Source: ECT2AJA-110-A sp035399845
GTDB taxonomy: Bacteria > Planctomycetota > Phycisphaerae > UBA1845 > UTPLA1
Reading direction: 5' to 3'
Length of the DNA: 64,000 bases
Assembly: GCA_035399845.1 (NCBI GenBank)
Contig: DAOPJV010000018.1
Coordinates: 1-64,000, forward strand
The notes under the pieces were generated by a model that was given only the letters and a program-made list of their open reading frames with translations, was not told where the DNA came from and did no database searches. The stretch's first letter is position 1. Each line of letters begins with the position of its first letter. The position numbers and the translations under genes were made by a program. This document shows positions 40,948 through 49,398 of the stretch, in pieces.

Positions 40948-41634
40948 ATGCAGAAGCAGAATCACTTCGGAATGGGTTCGCGACGAATCGGCGCGGGACT
41001 TTCACTCATGGCGGCCGTTTTCATGCTCGGCGGGATGGACAGCGCCTCCTGCCCCACGACGACGACGCCCGTCGGCGGAAATTGCGGGACGCCCGTGAGC
41101 AACCCGCCCAGCGTGATTGCCAGCGATCACGTGCTCGGCGAAACCAGCGCCACTGTGCTTGTGGTCGAATACTCCGATCTGCAGTGCCCGTTCTGCGGCG
41201 CATTTGATCGAAACCAGTTCCCGACACTGAAGTCGGACTACATCGACACGGGCAAAGTCCGGTTCGTCTATCGTCACTTCCCGCTGACGAGCATCCACGC
41301 CGACGCCGAACGCGCGGCGCTGGCCTCGGAGTGTGCGGCGGATCAGGGCATGTTCTTCGAGTTCATCGGCGAAGTCTTTGCGGATGCGACGCGACAGCAG
41401 AATCTCTCGGCGGCCGTCCTGCGCGAAATCGCCGACGAGGTCGGACTCGACCTGACGACCTACGACGCCTGCATCGCGGCCGACGCCAAGGGCCCCCGAG
41501 TGGACCAGGATGTGAACTCCGGCAACGCCCTCGGCGTGTCGGGAACGCCGAGCTTCTTCGTCAACGGCATTCTGACGAACGCATCCGGCCTGTTCGACGT
41601 CATCGACTGCGAGCTCGCCAAAAACGGCGGCTGA
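40948..41634 (+). CDS. DsbA-family thiol-disulfide oxidoreductase (exported)
   Basis: 228 residues. Signal region with a hydrophobic core (IGAGLSLMAAVFMLGG), then a thioredoxin-fold domain with active site C80-P-F-C83 in EYSDLQCPFCGAF, a helical insertion, and the cis-Pro loop SGTPSFFVNG near the C-terminus. CPFC and the insertion match the DsbA/Thioredoxin_4 group that uses extracytoplasmic disulfides. The start has AGGGAGAAC upstream. Additional Cys at positions 35 and 46 lie in the linker after the signal. It probably oxidises or isomerises disulfides in the many Cys-containing exported proteins nearby. Confidence 0.85.
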   Translation: MQKQNHFGMGSRRIGAGLSLMAAVFMLGGMDSASCPTTTTPVGGNCGTPVSNPPSVIASDHVLGETSATVLVVEYSDLQCPFCGAFDRNQFPTLKSDYIDTGKVRFVYRHFPLTSIHADAERAALASECAADQGMFFEFIGEVFADATRQQNLSAAVLREIADEVGLDLTTYDACIAADAKGPRVDQDVNSGNALGVSGTPSFFVNGILTNASGLFDVIDCELAKNGG

Positions 41635-41858
41635 ACCGTCGGCGATTGCGGCGGCGCGACACTTGCGCGTCTCATAACAGTCTGTGCGGCGGGCGTCTGA
41701 CGCGGCGCCGGGCGACTGTCCGCGCCGGGAATCCACGCGATTATTGAACGTCCCCGGGTCCGGGAGCCGATGCACTAGCGCGAACGTTATCGTGTGCGCG
41801 TCCGGAGCGATGATCTCGGGACCCGCATTAGTCCTCGCGTCCAGCCGCAGGGTCCGCC

Positions 41859-42482
41859 ATGAAAGTCTCCCGATTCGTCAGAAGCAGTGTTTGGGTTCTC
41901 GTGGGCTGCGCCGTCGCGGCGCTGTCGATGTCGTGCAACATACAGGCGCTGAACAACCTGACGGCGCCGAGCACGGACTTCGGCGTCAGCGGTCAGCTCA
42001 TACCACGAGCGATCCAGGTCGGATTCGTCAACAACACGAACGCCCGGGCGATCTTCACCTTCGGCGCGTACGACCAGCTCGATCAGGCGACGCTCCCGAC
42101 GAACTTCAGCCAGCTTCGGCTGGAGGCGAACTCGTCGAGCGCGCAGATCGCGCAGCCATGTCGGCGGACCTTTTCCGTCGGCGGCGCCGAGCTGATTCGC
42201 CTGATCAACGAGAACGAGAACAATCCGTCCATTGTCGTCAGTGACCCGCGCGCCCTCGTGCAGGGCGTCAATTTCTCGACGGCGCCCCTGGGGGATCCGC
42301 TCGAGGCGGAGCCCACGGAAGGGACGTCGCTGGGGCGCGAAGTGCTGCTCGGCGTGGATTTCACCTGTTCGCGCACGAGCCCGTCGCAGATCACGGGATC
42401 GGGCCTGTTAATCTTCACATTTGAGGAAGACGCCGGCGCCCCGGGCGGATTCCGGATCGACTATCAGTTCGTCGAGCCCTGA
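41859..42482 (+). CDS. Putative lipoprotein, 207 aa
   Basis: Signal peptide with lipobox LSMSC (Cys 26). The mature protein is beta-rich with Asn-rich stretches (VGFVNNTNARAIFTFGAYDQ) and four further Cys (CRRTF, FTCSRTS). No recognised family. Its 3' end overlaps the convergent TPR-peptidase gene by 19 bases. A weak Shine-Dalgarno (CAGGG) precedes ATG 41859. Confidence 0.65.
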   Translation: MKVSRFVRSSVWVLVGCAVAALSMSCNIQALNNLTAPSTDFGVSGQLIPRAIQVGFVNNTNARAIFTFGAYDQLDQATLPTNFSQLRLEANSSSAQIAQPCRRTFSVGGAELIRLINENENNPSIVVSDPRALVQGVNFSTAPLGDPLEAEPTEGTSLGREVLLGVDFTCSRTSPSQITGSGLLIFTFEEDAGAPGGFRIDYQFVEP

Positions 42483-44239
42483 CGACGCGTCGCGCGCCGA
42501 TCGGCGCGCTGCGGCGCCATCTGAGAATACAACGACTGAAGCTGACGCGCGTCGCCGAAGTCGCACCTGCGCGCGAGGACACTCGCGTCGATGTTCTCGC
42601 CCGACAGGCCCATCAGGTCGGCCGGATGGGCGCGCGATCGCAGAACCGTCATCAGCCGATGCGCCTCGGCGTAGAAGGCGGCGTCCGTGGGATGCACGTC
42701 GCTGAACGCCAGCAGGCGCTTCACGCCGGCCGGCCGTTTCAGATCCTCGAACAGTCTTGCAAACTGTCGATGTCGGCACTGCGGCTCGACGTGCAGGGCG
42801 AGTCCCTCCGCAATGATCGCCGGAAGCGGTCGATCGCGTCGGATCTCGGCTGTTATCAGGTGCGCGAGCTCATGCGCGAGCGAGGAGGACAGCAGCATCG
42901 GATCGGACAGATGGGCGTGGATGATCTTGCGTCGAACGGCGCCGCCCTGCAGGCGGATCTGGCTGACGGCCGTGACCGGCGCTGACTGCCCCGTCGCCTC
43001 GAAAAAGGCCCGCCGATCCGTATGCAGGTAAATATCCGCCTTCTCCTCCCACGGAATCTCATCGAGGTCCAGGGCCCAGTCGTCCGCGATGCGCGCGAAG
43101 TGAAAATCCAGCGCTCGGCCGACGCGCTGAGCGATCACGGCGTTCCGATGGTGAATTCGAAATCGCGGCGACTCGTATAACTGCATCTCGTCCGTGTCGT
43201 TCCGCGCCCATTCGCCCGAGCGTCGGCCGATGGCCTCGACATCGTACAGACGCCGAAGCGACTCGATCGCCGTTCGCCGAATCGCGGAAACGTTGGTGGC
43301 GTAGCCGCGAAGGCGCTTCCCGATCGCCTGGCCGTAGGCCTGGGCGGCGCGGGCGCGATCGCCCGCGTGTTCGAAGGCGAGGCCCTCCAGGGTTGCGCGC
43401 AGGGCCGGCGCGTCGGGGCCGTCGTAGCGCGTTTCCGCGATGCGCTGAAAGATCACTTTCCAGTAGGCCTGGGGATAGCGGATGCGGCCGTCGTCGTCGA
43501 GGGCGTGGACGAGGCTCTGCATCCATCGCGACACGAGGCCCGGTTCCGCCGGGATTTCCGCGTCGAGACCGATCTGGATGGCGGCGTCGTAATAGTAAAA
43601 CGCCTGGTGGAAGTTCTTTGTCACGTAATCATCGTCACCCGCCCCGACGGCGGAGGCTCGATAGTCTCTGAGCCATTCGCCGCGTCGCTCGGGGCGCAGA
43701 GCGATCGCCTGTCGAAACGTGTTGAACGCGGGTTCATACCATTCGAGATCGATCCATTCCCGCGCGCGGGCGACGCGCGTCGGGGCGGCGCGTCGCGCCG
43801 CCTCGATCGACTGTCGCAGCCGCAGGGCGTCGGTCTCGTTCGGCTGGGCCCTGAGGGCGGCGTCCAGCGCCGTGGCCGCGTCGTCAAAGCGTTCCTCGGC
43901 CAGCCAGCTTCGCGCGATGGACAGATGGAGGTCGACGAACTCGCGACGAACGGCGGGGCTGTCGGGGGCGTCGCGGAGCGCAATCTGGGCGGCGCGGACG
44001 GCGTCTTCGAATCGCTTCTCCTTCAGGAGTCGCCGAACGCGCGATCGCAGGCGTCTGACCGCAGATTCCTCGGTGTCGGCGGCATGACTTTTCCGCTTCG
44101 GGGGCGCGGCGGAGGTGGGGTGCGGGAGGACCGCAACGCAAAGCAGGGCGATCAGCGCTGACAGCGCAATACGGCGGGAGCGTCGAAGACGCGGGCGAGG
44201 TTCAGGGGTTGGCACGGAGACGCTCCTCGGCCGATGCAA
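42464..44239 (-). CDS. TPR protein with HExxH metallopeptidase-like domain
   Basis: 591 residues. Signal peptide (IALSALIALLCVAVLPHPTSAA), then TPR-like helical repeats (about 60-150: KEKRFEDAVRAAQIALRDAPDSP; RFDDAATALDAALRAQPNETDALRL), a long helical region, and a C-terminal domain with LAHELAHLITAE (HExxH) followed by IIAEGLALHVE, giving a likely gluzincin third ligand (Glu). This fits a peptidase MA-like protein as found in planctomycetes. It is probably exported and zinc-dependent. It starts 180 bases from the divergent PIN-TRAM gene. Confidence 0.75.
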   Translation of the reverse strand: MHRPRSVSVPTPEPRPRLRRSRRIALSALIALLCVAVLPHPTSAAPPKRKSHAADTEESAVRRLRSRVRRLLKEKRFEDAVRAAQIALRDAPDSPAVRREFVDLHLSIARSWLAEERFDDAATALDAALRAQPNETDALRLRQSIEAARRAAPTRVARAREWIDLEWYEPAFNTFRQAIALRPERRGEWLRDYRASAVGAGDDDYVTKNFHQAFYYYDAAIQIGLDAEIPAEPGLVSRWMQSLVHALDDDGRIRYPQAYWKVIFQRIAETRYDGPDAPALRATLEGLAFEHAGDRARAAQAYGQAIGKRLRGYATNVSAIRRTAIESLRRLYDVEAIGRRSGEWARNDTDEMQLYESPRFRIHHRNAVIAQRVGRALDFHFARIADDWALDLDEIPWEEKADIYLHTDRRAFFEATGQSAPVTAVSQIRLQGGAVRRKIIHAHLSDPMLLSSSLAHELAHLITAEIRRDRPLPAIIAEGLALHVEPQCRHRQFARLFEDLKRPAGVKRLLAFSDVHPTDAAFYAEAHRLMTVLRSRAHPADLMGLSGENIDASVLARRCDFGDARQLQSLYSQMAPQRADRRATRRQGSTN

Positions 44240-44419
44240 CCGGCCGTGTTGCCGATATACTCTCGGCGGCGGAATCGACGGGTCGTTTCAGACACGACGA
44301 TCGAGCCCTATGCGAGCGGCGAACGAGATACTGATTTCATTATATGCGGCGGGGCGACGCCAAGTCGACCGTTCGCGTGTTCGGCCGCGTTATACATTCA
44401 TATTCAGGAGATCATTCCG

Positions 44420-45514
44420 ATGCTTCAACATTTCTTAAGGTTATTCCTGATACTGGCGATGCTCGCGGCGGGCATGAGTCTCGTCGAAAAGGGCGAGCTG
44501 CTGGCCAACTATCGACCCTACCTTGTCGCCGGCACCTTCTTTCTCGCCATCATCGTCGTCGTCGTCGAAATCCTGATTCCGCGGAAGAGCCTCCAGGCGC
44601 TGGCCGGCGTCTTCTTCGGCCTGGCCGTCGGTATCCTCGTCGCCTATGTCCTGAATCTCGTCGTCGATCTGCTTGTCTCCGCGTTCTTCTCAGCGGGAAT
44701 TCCCTTTGTGGAGAATTCCCCCGCCGCGATCGCCGCAACGAAATTCATGCTTGGTATCGTGAGTTGTTATTACTGCGTCAGTTTCGTTCTCCAGACGAAG
44801 GACGATATACGCTTCGTGATTCCCTACGTCGAATTCTCAAAGCAGATCAAGGGCGAGCGCCCCATTCTGCTCGACACGTCCGTCATCATTGACGGTCGCA
44901 TCAACGAAATCTGTGACACGGGGATCATCGATCAGCCGCTGATCGTGCCGAGATTCGTTCTCCAGGAGCTTCAGACCGTCGCCGATTCGAGCGACAAGCT
45001 GAAGCGTGTCCGGGGGCGTCGGGGCCTCGACATTCTCAATGGCCTCCAGGCCAACCCGCGCGTCGAGGTGCAGATCCATGATCCCGAGCCGTCGAAGGAG
45101 GACGCGGGGGAGCCGGTTGATTCGCGCCTGCTGTCGCTCGCGCAGAAGCTCAACGGTCGCGTCGCCACGAACGATTACAACCTGAACAAGCTGGGGAAGG
45201 TTCGCGGCATCGATATCATCAACATCAATGACCTCGCCAACGCCCTGAAGCCTGTCGCGCTGCCGGGCGAGTCGCTGAGCGTGAAGATCATCAAGCCCGG
45301 CGAAGAGGGGGGGCAGGGTGTCGGCTATCTGGATGACGGCACGATGGTCGTTGTCGACAACGGCCGGGACTACATCGGCCAGGTCAAGGACATCGCCGTC
45401 ACGAGCATGCTGCAGACGTCGGCCGGCCGGATGATCTTCGGCCGCATTGACGGGGCGGACGGTGGCGGGGGATCGGCGGCCCGTGGAGGGCGTCGGCGAC
45501 CGCCGCAGCGCTAG
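44420..45514 (+). CDS. PIN-TRAM domain membrane protein
   Basis: 365 residues. Four membrane helices (about 1-125), then a PIN nuclease domain with acidic residues D152 and D158 in LLDTSVIIDGR and further D in EPVDSRLL and ATNDYNLN, then a TRAM domain (about 285-350; GQGVGYLDDGTMVVVDNG). The arrangement is that of the YacL family, membrane-tethered putative RNases. A TRAM domain suggests RNA binding. The start 44420 has CAGGAG upstream; the upstream extension in frame is not translated. A Gly/Arg-rich tail ends the protein. Confidence 0.9.
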   Translation: MLQHFLRLFLILAMLAAGMSLVEKGELLANYRPYLVAGTFFLAIIVVVVEILIPRKSLQALAGVFFGLAVGILVAYVLNLVVDLLVSAFFSAGIPFVENSPAAIAATKFMLGIVSCYYCVSFVLQTKDDIRFVIPYVEFSKQIKGERPILLDTSVIIDGRINEICDTGIIDQPLIVPRFVLQELQTVADSSDKLKRVRGRRGLDILNGLQANPRVEVQIHDPEPSKEDAGEPVDSRLLSLAQKLNGRVATNDYNLNKLGKVRGIDIININDLANALKPVALPGESLSVKIIKPGEEGGQGVGYLDDGTMVVVDNGRDYIGQVKDIAVTSMLQTSAGRMIFGRIDGADGGGGSAARGGRRRPPQR

Positions 45515-45600
45515 AGTTCGGACGATACGATTATTCTGTTTGTGACTGGAGACCGCGATCGCGCCGCATCGGCGTGACGCATGCGCCCCTGAAGGGATAT

Positions 45601-45864
45601 ATGGCTGACTACACGCCGCACCAGCGGAAAATCATCGATCGATATTACGACAATCGTGACGGCATCATGGTCAACCAGCTGTCCGAGCTTGTCACGGAAT
45701 TGTATCTCGCCGACAGCGACGCCAAGCGCGATCGCCTCTGGAAGCGGGTCGAGACAGCGATGAAGAATCTCAAGATCAAGGAGGGGGTGGCCGCGCACAT
45801 CCTCCAGAAACGCAGCGTCGAGGTTCTGGCAAAGCATGTAAAGGACTGGAGCGGCGGCCAGTGA
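45601..45864 (+). CDS. Small conserved-looking protein, 87 aa
   Basis: Helical, charged, without signal or membrane segment: MADYTPHQRKIIDRYYDNRD, then LVTELYLADSDAKRDRLWKR and a C-terminal KHVKDWSGGQ. It starts 86 bases after the PIN-TRAM gene on the same strand, with AAGGGATAT upstream of ATG 45601; the frame extends to 45574 but the Shine-Dalgarno supports 45601. I do not recognise a family. Confidence 0.7.
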   Translation: MADYTPHQRKIIDRYYDNRDGIMVNQLSELVTELYLADSDAKRDRLWKRVETAMKNLKIKEGVAAHILQKRSVEVLAKHVKDWSGGQ

Positions 45865-46050
45865 CGGCGATTTTCCCGCGGGCTCGCGGAATTCGAATCA
45901 TGATTCACCAATAATCCGTTCATGCGCCGGCGCCCTGTCGCGTCTTGATATCCGGCCGGCCGGACTCCAGGATGTTGATCTGGCGTTCGGGTTTCGAACG
46001 TATCGTCTGACTGAAAACGCATACCCTAAGAAGATCAAGGAGGCTTCGCC

Positions 46051-46530
46051 GTGAAGAAAGTGACTCCCGTTGTCGTGTCGATCGTGATGCTGGCCGCCCT
46101 CGCCACAGTTCTGCTGTGGACGCATTCGCCCGCCGAAGTGAAGGCGCACTGCCAGGTGCCTTGTGGTATCTACGATGATCCGGCGCGAATCCAGCAGCTA
46201 CGTGAAGATTCGATGACGATCGAGAAGGCGATTCACGCGATCACTGAGCTTTCGGGCAAGAGCGACGCAACGTCAGTGAATCAGGCGACGCGCTGGATCA
46301 TGACGAAGGAAGATCACGCGTCGCACATCATTACTGTTGTCAGCGAGTACTTCCTGACGCAGAAGGTCAAGCCGGGCGCCGATCGCGCGAAGTACCTCGA
46401 AACGCTGGCCGATCATCACGCCGTCATGGTCGCCGCCATGAAGTGCAAGCAGGTTCCGGACCACAGCTCGGTCGACGCCCTGAACGCCGCCATCACGAAG
46501 CTGGCGACGTATTATCCCGACAAGAAGTAG
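46051..46530 (+). CDS. sodN: Nickel superoxide dismutase with N-terminal signal
   Basis: 159 residues. The nickel hook is H33-C34-Q-V-P-C38-G-I-Y, matching the HCxxPCGxY motif of NiSOD; the rest (DDPARIQQLREDSMTIEKAI...) matches the helical bundle. The hook's His must be the mature N-terminus. Here it is preceded by a hydrophobic signal (VVVSIVMLAALATVLLW) and V-K-A just before His33, so signal peptidase I cleavage could both export and mature the enzyme, with no SodX-type protease gene adjacent. Start GTG 46051 has AAGGAGG upstream. It converts superoxide to peroxide and oxygen outside the inner membrane. Confidence 0.92.
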   Translation: MKKVTPVVVSIVMLAALATVLLWTHSPAEVKAHCQVPCGIYDDPARIQQLREDSMTIEKAIHAITELSGKSDATSVNQATRWIMTKEDHASHIITVVSEYFLTQKVKPGADRAKYLETLADHHAVMVAAMKCKQVPDHSSVDALNAAITKLATYYPDKK

Positions 46531-46547
46531 TCGCGAGCGATTTGCGG

Positions 46548-46585
46548 CGTCACAAGCGGGCCATGACTGGCCCGGCTCGGAAATG
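46548..46585. repeat. Hairpin repeat, copy 1 (flanks GspG-like gene)
   Basis: GGCGTCACAAGCGGGCCATG and ACTGGCCCGGCTCGG: the core CGGGCCA-TGAC-TGGCCCG is a 7 bp stem. A near-identical copy lies at 47444-47482, on the other side of the 46683-47186 gene. It may also help terminate sodN. Confidence 0.75.
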
Positions 46586-46682
46586 GTCAGTCAACGGGTG
46601 ATCGCGATACCCTGCGACGTCAGGCTGATCCGCAGGACAACCCAATCGACGCGTCCTCCACCCACGGCGGGCGCGTCGTTTC

Positions 46683-47186
46683 TTATTTCCAGTTTCGCAG
46701 ATCGTCTCCGAAATCGTGGTCCCCATCTGACGATTCATCGATTCCGTTGGGACCGGCGCTCCAGAGGAGATAGTCGCGTCGGGTCAGCGGGCCGACGATC
46801 CTGTACCGATAGGGCCGGCGCCACGGATCGAGCAGCATGGCGGCGTCCTTCACGTAGGGACCGGTCCATGCCGCCCGCGCCGGATCGTCGTCGTTGATCC
46901 GAAGGAGCTCGTCAAGCGAGCGGGGCAGTCGCCCCATGTTCAAATGGAAAAGGTCGATGCCCTGGGCCAGCGACCCGTTCGGATTGATTTCTCCGCGCGT
47001 CTGACCGACAGGCCCGCAGTCTGTTGGTGTCGTCAGGTCGATCAATATAAGGCCCGCGGCCAGCGCGAGTCCGGCGCAGCCGACGGTCAACGCGATCCTG
47101 CGGCCGGCGCGACTGGCCTTCGCCCTCGGCGTTGTCGCGTTTGACCGATGCATGGCGTCGTCGAGCGCGCCCGATTCAGTCGGCAT
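46683..47186 (-). CDS. GspG-like (type II secretion pseudopilin-related) protein without prepilin leader
   Basis: 167 residues. A basic N-terminal tail is followed by one membrane segment (ALTVGCAGLALAAGLILIDL) and a C-terminal domain with the GspG pattern: IDLFHLNMGRLPRSLDELL, WTGPYVKD, LLDPWRRPYRYRI. A prepilin cleavage site (G-F-T-L-I-E) is absent, so it is probably not processed into a pseudopilus. Start ATG 47186 has GGGAGGA upstream; the frame from 47441 includes the repeat region. It stands alone between two copies of a hairpin repeat. Confidence 0.75.
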   Translation of the reverse strand: MPTESGALDDAMHRSNATTPRAKASRAGRRIALTVGCAGLALAAGLILIDLTTPTDCGPVGQTRGEINPNGSLAQGIDLFHLNMGRLPRSLDELLRINDDDPARAAWTGPYVKDAAMLLDPWRRPYRYRIVGPLTRRDYLLWSAGPNGIDESSDGDHDFGDDLRNWK

Positions 47187-47325
47187 GGCGTGAAATTCCT
47201 CCCATGATGATATCGGGAATCGATCCGCCGGTTGCGATGTGTCCGAACCCGGGCGCCGCCGCGCGGCGCCCCCGTCCGATTCCATCGGCGGGGCGGGTAG
47301 GTTTCGACAACCCTCCCCCGCCGAG

Positions 47326-47356
47326 CCGTCGCAGTCATGCGGCGGTCGGAATGTGA
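47326..47356 (+). repeat. GCCGC-CATGCGGCGG hairpin repeat
   Basis: GAGCCGTCGCAGTCATGCGG then CGGTCGGAATGTGAG. The same unit occurs at 50846 and 51141, and inverted at 27689, 28001 and 28279. Confidence 0.6.
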
Positions 47357-47443
47357 GTGTCCGTGGGCGGCGAACGGCGCCATCACGCGCCAAGTAAGCG
47401 CCGACGATCGATGGGCGTTGCGTTCGCGTCGAACTGCGCAATT

Positions 47444-47482
47444 GGCGTCACAACCGGGCCATGACTGGCCCGGCTCGGTGAT
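47444..47482. repeat. Hairpin repeat, copy 2 (flanks GspG-like gene)
   Basis: GGCGTCACAACCGGGCCATG and ACTGGCCCGGCTCGG, one base different from 46548-46585 over the shared 36 bases. With the GCCGTCGCAG repeat at 47326 it fills most of the 425-base gap before the GbsR-type operon. Confidence 0.75.
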
Positions 47483-47553
47483 GGGCCCGCGCGTCGGCTT
47501 CGTGGCGCCGTGGCACAACGGCTCGAATCATGAAGAAAATCGCTCGCCGCCGC

Positions 47554-47598
47554 TTGACTCCGCCCAGAAAGTATTGTAATTTCTGTATAGACAGAAAT
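47554..47598 (+). promoter_or_regulatory. Promoter and palindromic operator of the GbsR-type operon
   Basis: TTGACT (47554-47559), 17-base spacer, TAATTT (47577-47582) as -35 and -10. Overlapping the -10 is a perfect inverted repeat ATTTCTGT (47579-47586), ATAG, ACAGAAAT (47591-47598). It ends 13 bases before the GTG start. The same palindrome recurs at 48167. Binding here would block transcription. Confidence 0.8.
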
Positions 47599-47611
47599 AG
47601 GAGAAACGACC

Positions 47612-48142
47612 GTGTCTGAACTCTCGCCTGTCGCCGGAAAATTCGTCCTCCACTGGGGGGAGATGGGAACGCGCTGGGGGATCAATCGGACGGTCGCCCA
47701 GATCCACGCCCTGCTCTACCTGTCAGAACGCCCCCTGAACGCGGAGGAGATCACGGAAACCCTTGGCGTCGCCCGTTCCAATGTCAGCAACAGCCTCAAG
47801 GAGCTCCAGAGCTGGGGGATCGTGAAGATCACGCACAAGATGGGGGACCGGCGGGATCACTTCGAATCGCTGACGGACGTCTGGGAGATGTTCCAGTTGG
47901 TTCTGGATGAGCGAAAGCGCCGCGAAATCGACCCGACGCTCGCCCTGCTGGACGACTGCCTCGCCGAGGCGAAGACCTCGCGGCGCGATGAATCCCACGC
48001 CGTCCGGCGCATCGAGGCGATGAAGGACTTCTTCGAGACGACATCGCGCTGGTATGGCGATCTGCGTCGCCTGCCGACGGGCGCCGTCGTCAGGTTCGTG
48101 AAGATGGGCGGCAAACTGCGGAAGTTCCTGGGCGTGGCCTGA
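47612..48142 (+). CDS. GbsR/MarR-type transcriptional regulator
   Basis: 176 residues. An N-terminal winged helix-turn-helix: WGINRTVAQIHALLYLSERPLNAEEITETLGVARSNVSNSLKELQSWGIVKI, then a wing with KMGDRRDHFES and a helical C-terminal dimerisation part. The R-T-V-A-Q-I-H-A-L-L and ARSNVSNSLKEL blocks match the GbsR family. Start GTG 47612 with AGGAGA upstream. It heads the operon; operator copies lie in its own promoter and at the next gene, so it probably represses itself and the operon, responding to an unknown small ligand. Confidence 0.88.
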   Translation: MSELSPVAGKFVLHWGEMGTRWGINRTVAQIHALLYLSERPLNAEEITETLGVARSNVSNSLKELQSWGIVKITHKMGDRRDHFESLTDVWEMFQLVLDERKRREIDPTLALLDDCLAEAKTSRRDESHAVRRIEAMKDFFETTSRWYGDLRRLPTGAVVRFVKMGGKLRKFLGVA

Positions 48143-48158
48143 CGGGCGCCTTTTTTTT
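48141..48158 (+). terminator. Weak terminator-like T-run inside operon
   Basis: A short GC-rich inverted repeat (GGCG...CGCC, around 48131-48150) is followed by TTTTTTTT at 48151-48158. It could attenuate transcription between the regulator and the second gene. Confidence 0.4.
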
Positions 48159-48166
48159 GAAAGTGG

Positions 48167-48186
48167 ATTTCTGTGAATACAGAAAT
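48167..48186. promoter_or_regulatory. Second operator copy at the start of the DCC-family gene
   Basis: ATTTCTGT (48167-48174), GAAT, ACAGAAAT (48179-48186): the same two 8-base arms as at 47579, with a different spacer. It overlaps the GTG start codon (48173) of the second gene, which would make it act on initiation of transcription or elongation there. Confidence 0.85.
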
Positions 48187-48610
48187 AACTGACAAAACCA
48201 ACACAGAGGCGGCGGGCGGTGAGCGGTCTGTCATCGTCTGGGACGACACGTGCGCCGTCTGCAATCGGTTCAAGCGACTCGTGGAAGGGCGGGCGATGCG
48301 CGCCGGCTACACGTTTCGTTCGATGCGCGTCTGGCGCGAGGATCATCCCGACGCGTCCACCGAGGGCATGTACGTCATCACGCCGGAAGGTCGCCTTCGC
48401 TTTGCCGCCGACGCCGCGCTCCATGTCGCGGCGCTGAATCCGTGGCTGCGACCTTTCTGCGGGCTGGCCCGTCTGCCGATCCTGCGTTCGTTCGCGGCCG
48501 CCGGGTATCGCTGGCTCGCGGCCCATCGCCACATGGTCGGATGCAAATCATGCGAAGGAGGCGATTCAGCATGCAGCCTGCACAGCGCGTCACAGAAGCG
48601 AGCCGACTGA
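48173..48610 (+). CDS. DCC-family (DUF393) thiol-disulfide protein
   Basis: 145 residues. The motif VIVWDDTCAVCNRF has the D-x-x-C-x-x-C (C27, C30) that names this family; a downstream segment PEGRLRFAADAALHVAALNP and RLPILRSFAAAGYRWLAAHR are also typical. A Cys-rich end (VGCKSCEGGDSACS) adds three Cys. Probably a redox protein at or near the membrane; the electron partner is unknown. The start GTG 48173 sits inside the operator; another start is possible. It overlaps the next gene by 40 bases. Confidence 0.85.
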   Translation: MNTEITDKTNTEAAGGERSVIVWDDTCAVCNRFKRLVEGRAMRAGYTFRSMRVWREDHPDASTEGMYVITPEGRLRFAADAALHVAALNPWLRPFCGLARLPILRSFAAAGYRWLAAHRHMVGCKSCEGGDSACSLHSASQKRAD

Positions 48611-49398
48611 GCGAGGAGGCTCGCGAGCGATTCGTTCGCTGCGAATCAGCGCCGCCGCTTCTGAGTGACTGGCGCGAGACGCTGATGATCCACTACGAAG
48701 TGGCGCCCTCGGCCCTGCGACAGGACGTTCCGTTTGAACTCGACCTCTTCGAGGGCCGCGCATTTGTCTCGCTCGTCGCCTTCACGATGTCCGGTCTGCG
48801 GACGCGTCGCTGGCCCCGCCTCGGGCGACGACTCTTTCATCCGATCGGCACGCACACGTTCCTCAACGTGCGCACCTACGTGCGAGCGGGAAGCGAGACG
48901 GGTATCTACTTCCTCGCTGAGTTCGTTCCCAATCGACTCAGCGCGCTGCTCGGACCGCCGATCTACGGCCTTCCCTATCGCTTTGTCCGCACGACCTATC
49001 GGCGCACCGCCTCGCAACTGATCGGCGTTCTTGGCGATCCGCACGCGTCGTCCGCCGATGCGGCGTCGCTGATGTTCCAGGCGACGATTCCCGAGGCGCC
49101 GGAACTGAGACCGGCCGTGGCCGGATCCCTGTGCGAATTCCTGATGGAACGCTACACGGCGCTGACGACATGGGCCGGTGTCGAACGGCGATTTCGCATC
49201 TGGCACGAGGCGTGGCTGCAAACGCGTGTGGACGCCGATGTGTTCGACGACCGACTGCTCCATGCGACGGGCGCCTGGACTCGCGGCGCGACGATCTGTT
49301 CCGCCAACTACTCCAGCGGTGTGACGAATGTCTGGATGGGCCGGCCGCGACGACTGCGCCGCGGTCTTTTCGACAAACGAAGGGAGGGATTGTCATGA
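48571..49398 (+). CDS. DUF2071 (YqjF-like) family protein
   Basis: 275 residues from ATG 48571 (AAGGAGG upstream). The family pattern begins with DWRETLMIHYEVAPSALRQDVP and LDLFEGRAFVSLVAFTMSGLR, then THTFLNVRTYVRAGSETGIYFLAE. No catalytic function is established for the family; it has a beta-barrel fold. Here it is translationally coupled (ATGA overlap) to the acyltransferase gene, suggesting a role in lipid-related metabolism. Confidence 0.85.
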   Translation: MQPAQRVTEASRLSEEARERFVRCESAPPLLSDWRETLMIHYEVAPSALRQDVPFELDLFEGRAFVSLVAFTMSGLRTRRWPRLGRRLFHPIGTHTFLNVRTYVRAGSETGIYFLAEFVPNRLSALLGPPIYGLPYRFVRTTYRRTASQLIGVLGDPHASSADAASLMFQATIPEAPELRPAVAGSLCEFLMERYTALTTWAGVERRFRIWHEAWLQTRVDADVFDDRLLHATGAWTRGATICSANYSSGVTNVWMGRPRRLRRGLFDKRREGLS

